DNA from: Candidatus Neoflavobacterium equi
GTDB lineage: Bacteria; Bacteroidota; Bacteroidia; Flavobacteriales; Flavobacteriaceae
DNA: 5,104 bases
Reading direction: 5' to 3'
NCBI GenBank assembly: GCA_018065745.1
Contig: JAGHSS010000063.1
Location: forward strand, 1-5,104
Shown here: piece after piece, positions 1 to 5,104 of the stretch
Layout: each line of letters opens with the position of its first letter
Position numbering within the stretch: the first letter of the stretch is position 1
The notes under the pieces: generated by a model
The model's input: the letters and a program-made list of their open reading frames with translations, nothing else
The model's database searches: none
What the model was told of the DNA's origin: nothing
Program-made: the position numbers and the translations under genes

Positions 1-2
1 CT

Positions 3-44
3 TATTATGTATGTGCTGCATTAACGCTTGCTTTGGCGAGTTGT
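3..44 (+). other. Partial lipoprotein signal peptide with lipobox
   Basis: Read in the frame of the protease, these codons give YYVCAALTLALASC. This is a hydrophobic run followed by L-A-S-C, matching the signal peptidase II consensus [LVI][ASTVI][GAS]C. The Cys at 42-44 would become the lipidated first residue. The positively charged n-region and the Met are off the left edge. This decides against TTG-33 as the start codon, because that start would leave only two residues before the Cys and no export signal. Confidence 0.8.
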
Positions 45-1589
45 AGTACTCAAAAAATGCCTACTACATTAATAACATCTTATGACAAATTACCTTTAAA
101 AAACACCCCTTTATCAGAGAACGACCTGAAGAGATGGAGTCACTTGGACTTGATTAAAGATACCGTTCCTGGAATGAGTGTTGACAAGGCTTATGCAGAA
201 TTATTAAAGGGTAAAAAACCAAAACAAGTTGTTGTTGCGGTTGTGGACTCAGGAATTGACATCAACCACCCAGATTTAGCAGCAAACATTTGGAACAACC
301 CAAAAGAAGTGGCTGGAAACGGTATTGATGACGACAAAAACAATTATGTTGACGACGTTCACGGATGGAACTTTTTAGGAGATTCTGATCGTGAAAACAT
401 GGAATATGTGCGCATCTTGAAAAAAGGTGATGACGGTTCTGCAGAATACAAACGTGCAAAAGCAGAGCATGAAAGCGATATGGCTGAAGCGATGCAAGGA
501 AAAATGCAGGTTGATTTTATCACTAAAGCTATAGAGACTTTACAAAAAGAAACAAAGAAAGAAACGTTGACTGTAGCAGATATCAACGCTATTAATTCTA
601 AGGATTCTGAAGTAAACGCTGCAAAAGAAACCCTGTCTAGAATTTTGGGACGTGTGTCTTTTGAAGATTTAAAATCTCAAGTGAATTCAATGAAAGATCA
701 TTACTACGGACAATTGAATGGTCATTTGAACTTACAATTAGACGGTAGAAAAGTGGTTGGAGACAATCCAAACGATATTAAAGATACAAAATACGGAAAC
801 AACAACGTGGTTGGACCAATCATCGGTTCTGCAAAACACGGAACACACGTTTCAGGTATCATTGCTCAAACAAGAGGAAATGACTTGGGAGGTGACGGTG
901 TTGCTGACGGATTTGTAAAGATCATGGCTGTTAGAGCTGTGCCAGATGGTGATGAGTATGACAAAGATATTGCTTTGGCCATCAGATATGCTGCAGACAA
1001 CGGTGCTAAAGTGATTAACGGATCATTTGGAAAATACTATTCTCCAAATAAAGAATGGGTTCAAGATGCTTTAAAGTATGCTGAATCTAAAGATGTTTTG
1101 GTCATCTTTGCTGCTGGTAACGACTCTAAGGATTTGGATGTGATCAACAAATACCCATCAGATTCTTATGACGGTAAACCTGCAACCTTGACAAACGTTA
1201 TGATTATTGGAGCTTTGAACCCAAGTTACGGTTCTGATATGGTCGCTAGTTTCTCTAACTATGGTGCAGAAAACGTTGATATTTTTGCTCCAGGAGCTAA
1301 AATTTATGCAACTACACCAGAAAATACGTATGAGTATTTACAAGGAACATCTATGGCATCTCCAAATGCTGCAGGTGTAGCTGCAATGGTAAGAGCATAT
1401 TACCCAAGTTTAACAGCTGCTGAAGTAAAACAAGTTTTGATGGAATCAGGAATCACGTTGACCCAAGATATTAAAGTTGGAGAGCGCAAAATCCAAAAGC
1501 CTTTTAACACTGTTTCTAAATCAGGTAAGATCATCAATGCGTACAACGCAATCATCTTAGCGGATAAAATGGCTAAAAAGAAAAAATAA
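3..1589 (+). CDS. S8 family subtilisin-like serine protease, lipoprotein (5' end outside window)
   Basis: This is an envelope-anchored subtilase that should cleave peptide bonds by a Ser/His/Asp mechanism. The triad is visible: Asp at 246-248 in VVDSGIDINHPDL, His at 837-839 in HGTHVSGI, and Ser at 1350-1352 in GTSMASPNAAG. The oxyanion Asn is at 1119-1121 in AAGND. The frame is open to the left edge. A TTG at 33 could be called as a start, but codons 3-44 read YYVCAALTLALASC, a signal-peptide core ending in a lipobox, so the true start lies upstream. Only about 60 residues separate the lipid Cys from the catalytic core, and I see no I9-type propeptide. About 165 residues more than in subtilisin separate Asp from His (roughly 381-788), and this insert is charged and helix-like. 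The C-terminus ends in a Lys-rich tail, with no type IX secretion domain recognised. The +2 to +6 residues after Cys (STQKM) lack the acidic residues of the known flavobacterial surface-export signal, so a periplasmic-facing anchor is the more likely inference. Substrate is unknown. Confidence 0.93.
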   Translation, partial: YYVCAALTLALASCSTQKMPTTLITSYDKLPLKNTPLSENDLKRWSHLDLIKDTVPGMSVDKAYAELLKGKKPKQVVVAVVDSGIDINHPDLAANIWNNPKEVAGNGIDDDKNNYVDDVHGWNFLGDSDRENMEYVRILKKGDDGSAEYKRAKAEHESDMAEAMQGKMQVDFITKAIETLQKETKKETLTVADINAINSKDSEVNAAKETLSRILGRVSFEDLKSQVNSMKDHYYGQLNGHLNLQLDGRKVVGDNPNDIKDTKYGNNNVVGPIIGSAKHGTHVSGIIAQTRGNDLGGDGVADGFVKIMAVRAVPDGDEYDKDIALAIRYAADNGAKVINGSFGKYYSPNKEWVQDALKYAESKDVLVIFAAGNDSKDLDVINKYPSDSYDGKPATLTNVMIIGALNPSYGSDMVASFSNYGAENVDIFAPGAKIYATTPENTYEYLQGTSMASPNAAGVAAMVRAYYPSLTAAEVKQVLMESGITLTQDIKVGERKIQKPFNTVSKSGKIINAYNAIILADKMAKKKK

Positions 1590-1611
1590 GATTTCAAAAA
1601 TGAGTATATTT

Positions 1612-1652
1612 AGAGCCACAAAGTAGCAATTACTTTGTGGCTCTTTTTTTTT
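1612..1652 (+). terminator. Intrinsic terminator after the S8 protease gene
   Basis: A perfect 14-bp inverted repeat has its left arm at 1612-1625 (AGAGCCACAAAGTA) and its right arm at 1631-1644, with a 5-nt loop GCAAT. A run of nine T starts at 1644. It lies 22 bp past the protease stop codon. The T-tract is on the plus strand only, so it terminates rightward transcription. It ends 14 bp before the next start codon, leaving no space for a full promoter of the downstream gene after it. Confidence 0.93.
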
Positions 1653-1666
1653 AAAACACCTGTAAA

Positions 1667-3553
1667 ATGAGAAAAATTATTTTATTAGCCTGTTGTGTGA
1701 CCACTTCGCTTTGGGCACAGAAGTCCCCAAACCCTGGGTACTGGCAGCAACACGTTGACTACAAAATGGATGTAGCAATGGATGTGAAAACCTTTCAATA
1801 TTCTGGTACACAAGAATTGGAATACACCAACAATTCTCCAGACACCCTGCGCAAAGTTTTCTATCACTTGTATTTTAACGCGTTTCAACCAGGAAGTGCC
1901 ATGGACCACCGTTTAAAGGAAATTTCAGATCCTGACAAACGCATGGTTAAGTCATTTAAAAGAAATGAACAAGTGGTTAAAGAAAGTAGAATTTCTACTT
2001 TAAAACCAAATGAAATTGGTTTCTTGAATGTATCTGAATTAAAACAAGACGGAACCCTTTTGAAATCTCAAGTGGTTGGTACTGTTTTAGAGGTTACTTT
2101 AGCGCAGCCTATACTTCCGGGAAGTAAAACAAAATTCAATTTAAAATTCAATGGTCAAGTACCGCTTCAAGTGAGACGTTCTGGAAGAAATTCTGAAGAA
2201 GGTGTTGCATTATCCATGACGCAATGGTATCCAAAAATGGCTGAATTTGACTTTGAAGGATGGCATGCTGACCCCTATATTGCAAGAGAATTTCACGGAG
2301 TTTGGGGTAATTTTGACGTCAAACTTACTTTAGATAAAAACTATACGGTTGGAGCAACTGGATATTTGGAAAACAAGAATGAAATTGGACACGGATATCA
2401 AGATGCTGGTGTGGAAGTTAAAATCCCTAAAAAATCCAAAAACCTTACATGGCATTTCATAGCACCTAATGTACACGATTTTGCATGGGGAGCTGACAAT
2501 GAATTTGCTCATGATAAAATTACGGGTCCAAACGGTGTAGAATTGCACTTCCTATACAAAAAGGATAAGGAATACAGCAGTAGATGGAAAGATTTACAAC
2601 CAAAAACAGCAGACTTAATGCAGTTTTTCAATGACAATATTGGAGTGTATCCATACAAACAATATTCTGTAATTCAAGGTGGTGACGGAGGAATGGAATA
2701 TGCCATGGCAACGTTGATTACTGGAGATAGAAGCTTACCGTCTTTGATTGGAGTTACTGCGCATGAATTGGCACATATGTGGTTCCAACACATTTTGGCT
2801 ACTAATGAAAGCAAACACTTCTGGATGGATGAAGGATTCACGTCTTTTATTTCTGATTTAGCCGTGTCAAAAATCATGGATAAAAAACTTCAAGAAGATG
2901 AAAATCCATTCCAATCCATGTACAACAACTATTACTATATGGTTGCTTCTGGAAAAGAATTGCCACAAAGTACCCATGCAGACCGTTTTGATACAAACAG
3001 AAATTACGGGATATCTGCCTATTCAAAAGGAGCTATTTTCTTGACCCAATTGGGATATGTAATTGGAAATGACAACATGATGAAAACACTGCGCAGGTAT
3101 TATGACGAATTCAAATTCACGCATCCAACACCAAATGACTTCAAACGCACAGCAGAACGCGTTTCTGGAGCATCATTAGACTGGTATTTGAATGATTGGA
3201 CCAAAACGACCAACACCATTGACTACGGTATAAAAAGTGTTGTAGAAGCTACAAATCAGACTAAGGTGACTTTGGAACGCATTGGAATGATGCCGATGCC
3301 ACTTGATGTTGTTGTAGTTTATGAAGACGATACTTATGAAGGTTTTTACATTTCAAACAGCTTGATGCGTTGGAACAAAGAAAATCCGTTTCCAGCAATG
3401 AAACGCACCGTGTTAACTCCATGGGATTGGGCACAACCAACCTTTGAATTTACAATTGATAAACCAAAGGCAAAAATCAAAAATATCATTATTGATCCAA
3501 GCCAAATGATGGCAGATGTCAATAAAGAAAACAACGTTTACACAAAGCAATAA
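1667..3553 (+). CDS. M1 family zinc metallopeptidase (secreted aminopeptidase-like)
   Basis: A 628-aa gluzincin that probably removes N-terminal residues from peptides outside the cytoplasm. The start at 1667 gives a good signal peptide: MRK, a hydrophobic core, and cleavage probably after LWA (residue 17) to leave Gln18. The N-terminal beta domain covers roughly residues 25-250. The catalytic domain has GGMEY at 341-345 (the GxMEN exopeptidase motif with Tyr for Asn), HELAH at 366-370 (zinc ligands His366 and His370, general base Glu367), and WMDEGF with the third ligand Glu389 at the M1 spacing of 18. Tyr452 in AYSKGA corresponds to the catalytic Tyr of YEKG in the family. Residues from about 520 to 612 form a short beta-rich tail. 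The protein is shorter than PepN-type enzymes and lacks their large helical C-terminal domain. No type IX sorting domain is seen, so periplasmic or outer-membrane-associated is inferred. Cys9-Cys10 is too close to the N-terminus to be a lipobox. It follows the S8 gene by 77 bp with a terminator between them. Confidence 0.95.
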   Translation: MRKIILLACCVTTSLWAQKSPNPGYWQQHVDYKMDVAMDVKTFQYSGTQELEYTNNSPDTLRKVFYHLYFNAFQPGSAMDHRLKEISDPDKRMVKSFKRNEQVVKESRISTLKPNEIGFLNVSELKQDGTLLKSQVVGTVLEVTLAQPILPGSKTKFNLKFNGQVPLQVRRSGRNSEEGVALSMTQWYPKMAEFDFEGWHADPYIAREFHGVWGNFDVKLTLDKNYTVGATGYLENKNEIGHGYQDAGVEVKIPKKSKNLTWHFIAPNVHDFAWGADNEFAHDKITGPNGVELHFLYKKDKEYSSRWKDLQPKTADLMQFFNDNIGVYPYKQYSVIQGGDGGMEYAMATLITGDRSLPSLIGVTAHELAHMWFQHILATNESKHFWMDEGFTSFISDLAVSKIMDKKLQEDENPFQSMYNNYYYMVASGKELPQSTHADRFDTNRNYGISAYSKGAIFLTQLGYVIGNDNMMKTLRRYYDEFKFTHPTPNDFKRTAERVSGASLDWYLNDWTKTTNTIDYGIKSVVEATNQTKVTLERIGMMPMPLDVVVVYEDDTYEGFYISNSLMRWNKENPFPAMKRTVLTPWDWAQPTFEFTIDKPKAKIKNIIIDPSQMMADVNKENNVYTKQ

Positions 3554-3556
3554 AAC

Positions 3557-3590
3557 AAAAAAGGGGATAATTAAATTATCCCCTTTTTTT
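3557..3590. terminator. Bidirectional intrinsic terminator between convergent genes
   Basis: The left arm 3557-3571 (six A, GGGG, ATAAT) pairs perfectly with 3575-3589, giving a 15-bp stem and a 3-nt loop TAA. The plus strand has seven T at 3584-3590 and the minus strand reads six T at 3562-3557, so it can stop both the M1 transcript and the minus-strand operon. It begins 4 bp after the M1 stop codon. The stop codon of the minus-strand gene (3589-3591) lies inside the T-tract. Confidence 0.93.
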
Positions 3591-4281
3591 ATTCTAGTTT
3601 TATGATACTCAGATTAAGATTCTGCATGTGAACATCTGCATTGATATTCAGTACATAGTAATATGAAATGATATCACCTGCTGTAATGTTTAATACAATG
3701 GATCCAGTAGTTGTCCATTCATCGCGAATGGGTGCATCTACCATACCCCTACTCAAATACCCAAATTCTGTACCGCTCTTTTTCAACAGCAAAACGAATT
3801 TTCTATTCCCTGGCTGCAAATTGTGTACTGAAAACGCACCGTTAAACAAATAATTACCCGACTTTTTAATTCTAACAGTTCCTTCACTCAACACCTCAAA
3901 AACGTCTGGAGAATTGGAAATTACATCCGCACTACCCAGGTTTGCAAGGGTGTGAACATTGCTTGTCTTTGGCAATATTTGCGAGTTCTTAGCAAAGTTT
4001 TTAGACCATATCATGGTGGGTAATGTTTTAAAAGACATGGATTGCCACCCCCCATTTGAATACAAATACATGGCATCCAAGGTCGTGTTGAACACAATAG
4101 ATCCAATCACAGGGTTGGAAATAGCTCTCATTTCAGCGTCTTGCATTCGCGGCGGAACGAAACTTTGATTTTTTGAATTCAAAATCAATTGGGCAGACTC
4201 TGGGATATCAACTGTACCTATTCCTACTTGAGCTTGTAGCATACTACAAAACAACAAGAGTGCTACATAAATATATTTCAT
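3589..4281 (-). CDS. Secreted protein of unknown function, QVGIGT/FVPPRM type, second paralogue
   Basis: A 230-aa exported protein whose function I cannot name. MKYIYVALLLFCSMLQA is a signal peptide with cleavage after Ala17, leaving QVGIGT at 18-23. Next comes a module with FVPPRM (41-46), NPVIGSIVFNT and a Tyr-Leu...GGWQS stretch (72-81); such GTxxP...PPRM...GW segments recur at the N-termini of secreted Bacteroidota proteins. A variable linker (about 82-125) leads to a beta-rich C-terminal domain (about 127-230) containing SGNYLFNG, GYLSRG (174-179), DEW (187-189) and VLNITAGD. The pattern of G-Y-F, a long strand pair and 'L.aGD' resembles a C1q/TNF-type jelly roll, but that is inference. 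It is homologous to the gene just upstream: 34 of 64 residues are identical in the N-terminal module, and fewer in the C-terminal domain. Its start lies 3 bp after that gene's stop with no promoter or Shine-Dalgarno between, so it is co-transcribed and probably translationally coupled. No lipobox or type IX sorting domain was recognised. Confidence 0.88.
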   Translation of the reverse strand: MKYIYVALLLFCSMLQAQVGIGTVDIPESAQLILNSKNQSFVPPRMQDAEMRAISNPVIGSIVFNTTLDAMYLYSNGGWQSMSFKTLPTMIWSKNFAKNSQILPKTSNVHTLANLGSADVISNSPDVFEVLSEGTVRIKKSGNYLFNGAFSVHNLQPGNRKFVLLLKKSGTEFGYLSRGMVDAPIRDEWTTTGSIVLNITAGDIISYYYVLNINADVHMQNLNLSIIKLE

Positions 4282-4284
4282 CGC

Positions 4285-5001
4285 TTATTGAATTTTAGTA
4301 ATACCCATACTTGTAAGCACGATAGAAGCATTTACTGGAGTAGTTTCATACGCATTTGTTGAAGTGTTGAACCTGGAAATTTGATACACAAATTCAACGA
4401 CATCGTTTTCATTGATTTTCAACACAAAAGTTCCATTAGTTCCCCACCAATCTTGACTTGGCATTTGTACAAATCCTCTATTTAAATATCCTACAAGATC
4501 TCCATTAACACGTAATCCTAAACTGTATCTTACCGTTCCAGCAAATAAGTTATTGACAGATATTCCGGCATTAAATATAAAAACTCCTGAAGCCAACACC
4601 TTCACTTTACCATCAGACACAAAGGTGTATAATGTAGGTGAAAAGTTAGTTGCATTGGTATTGTTTAAAGGCAATGGAAGTAAGTTGGTAGAGTTCAAAG
4701 ACAATGTTCCTGAATTCTTTTTAAAAGTAATTGCAGGTGCACTACCATAATTCAAACTTTGCCATCCAGTGGAAGACTTTAAATACAGTGCATCATTGGT
4801 ACTGTTAAATACTAATGAACCGTCAAGTGGTGCATTGATTGCATTCATTTGATCATTTGTCATTCTTGGAGGAACGAACGTCTTTGAATTACTATCAATT
4901 TGTAAAATAGAACTTGGACTCGGATTTGTGGTTCCTATCCCAACTTGAGCGTAACTTATAATCCCCATTAAAAGCAACGCAAATGTGCTGATTTTTTTCA
5001 T
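4285..5001 (-). CDS. Secreted protein of unknown function, QVGIGTT/FVPPRM type, first paralogue
   Basis: A 238-aa exported protein of unknown role and first gene of the minus-strand pair. The signal peptide is MKKISTFALLLMGIISYA, cleaved after Ala18, giving QVGIGTTNPSPSSILQID, a very typical Bacteroidota secreted-protein start. FVPPRM is at 42-47, followed by MNAINAPLDGSLVFN and the Tyr-Leu...GWQS stretch near 73-82. A linker rich in Asn, Thr, Ser and Leu (about 95-120) precedes a beta-strand-rich domain (about 123-238) with SGVFIFNAGISVNN, GYLNRG (171-176), DWW (184-186) and VLKINENDVVEF. The GYLxRG...P...D.W.T.G..VL.I...D pattern is shared with the downstream paralogue, so both modules were duplicated together. 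The C1q-like fold is a guess from the strand pattern. The ATG at 5001-4999 is chosen because it starts the complete signal peptide and because the palindrome and promoter candidate lie directly upstream. Confidence 0.88.
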   Translation of the reverse strand: MKKISTFALLLMGIISYAQVGIGTTNPSPSSILQIDSNSKTFVPPRMTNDQMNAINAPLDGSLVFNSTNDALYLKSSTGWQSLNYGSAPAITFKKNSGTLSLNSTNLLPLPLNNTNATNFSPTLYTFVSDGKVKVLASGVFIFNAGISVNNLFAGTVRYSLGLRVNGDLVGYLNRGFVQMPSQDWWGTNGTFVLKINENDVVEFVYQISRFNTSTNAYETTPVNASIVLTSMGITKIQ

Positions 5002-5008
5002 AAAATTT

Positions 5009-5038
5009 GTCGATTATGTACCCTATTACTTAATCGAC
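5009..5038. promoter_or_regulatory. Imperfect palindrome in the leader of the minus-strand operon
   Basis: GTCGATTATGTA at 5009-5020 faces TACTTAATCGAC at 5027-5038. The outer 8 bp (GTCGATTA/TAATCGAC) are perfect, then there is one T-T mismatch and three more pairs, around a 6-nt centre ccctat. It lies 7 bp upstream of the start codon at 5001 and 2 bp downstream of the candidate -7 box, so it would cover the transcription start. It could be an operator or a hairpin in the short 5' leader. No T-tract follows on either strand, so it is not a terminator. Confidence 0.5.
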
Positions 5039-5040
5039 TG

Positions 5041-5072
5041 CGAATATAGATGTTAAAAATATTCCTACTAAA
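5041..5072 (-). promoter_or_regulatory. Candidate flavobacterial promoter for the minus-strand operon
   Basis: Read on the minus strand, TATATTCG (5048-5041) is one base from the Bacteroidota -7 consensus TAnnTTTG. TTTA (5072-5069) is one base from a -33 TTTG, with a 20-nt spacer. The start codon is about 40 bp downstream, a reasonable leader length. Both boxes are imperfect and the region is AT-rich, so a chance match is possible. The rest of 5049-5104 shows no gene and no other clear signal. Confidence 0.35.
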
Positions 5073-5104
5073 ATGAGTTTATAATCTAGAATAAATACAT
5101 AATA

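Noticed and set aside
359..586. Minus-strand open frame inside the S8 protease gene
   Set aside because: It lies wholly within a strongly supported coding region, has low-complexity Ser/Phe/Cys-rich content and no domain, so it is a shadow frame.
1691..1696. Possible lipobox around Cys9-Cys10 of the M1 peptidase (LLACC)
   Set aside because: Only eight residues precede the Cys, too short for an n-region plus hydrophobic core; cleavage at LWA-Q fits better.
3668..4168. Plus-strand open frames antisense to the second secreted-protein gene
   Set aside because: They are short, have no recognisable domain, and overlap a gene supported by its signal peptide and by its paralogue.
4261..4300. Separate promoter for the second paralogue
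   Set aside because: The 3-bp gap and the end of the preceding gene contain no TAnnTTTG-like box at a suitable position; co-transcription is simpler.
3589..5001. Phage tail-fibre or type IX secreted cargo interpretation of the paralogue pair
   Set aside because: No phage genes or structural neighbours are present, and no type IX C-terminal sorting domain can be recognised at either C-terminus.
5079..5095. TCTAGA-centred partial palindrome upstream of the minus-strand operon
   Set aside because: Only six central bases are perfect and the flanks pair poorly in AT-rich sequence, so chance explains it.

Overview
The window is an AT-rich segment that most likely comes from a member of the Bacteroidota, probably a marine or aquatic flavobacterium. 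The evidence is: no Shine-Dalgarno sequences ahead of the starts; mature exported proteins beginning at Gln after an A-Q signal-peptidase site; the QVGIGT(T)-type N-terminus typical of secreted Bacteroidota proteins; a D/H/S subtilase with a large insertion; and an M1 peptidase carrying GGMEY in place of GAMEN. The genus cannot be fixed from this sequence alone.

Layout: bases 3-1589 (+) encode an S8 subtilisin-like serine protease whose N-terminus lies off the left edge. In-frame sequence at the edge encodes a hydrophobic segment and a lipobox, so it is a lipoprotein and its start codon is not in this window. A strong intrinsic terminator follows (1612-1652). Then comes an M1-family zinc metallopeptidase with a signal peptide (1667-3553, +). 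A 15-bp hairpin with T-tracts on both strands (3557-3590) separates it from two convergent minus-strand genes. These are tandem paralogues, 5001-4285 and then 4281-3589, only 3 bp apart and clearly one operon. They encode secreted proteins of 238 and 230 aa with a QVGIGT...FVPPRM...GWQS N-terminal module and a C-terminal beta-rich domain that may be C1q/TNF-like. Their upstream region (5002-5104) has a weak flavobacterial promoter candidate and a 30-bp imperfect palindrome.

Functionally the plus strand is a cell-envelope proteolysis pair: an endopeptidase that could generate peptides and a metallopeptidase that could trim them. The minus strand is a small operon of secreted proteins of unknown role. 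Nothing in the sequence links the two pairs beyond adjacency. I see no RNA gene, mobile element, CRISPR array or broken gene. The most unusual items are the paralogue pair with its palindromic leader, and the terminator placed only 14 bp ahead of the M1 start codon.
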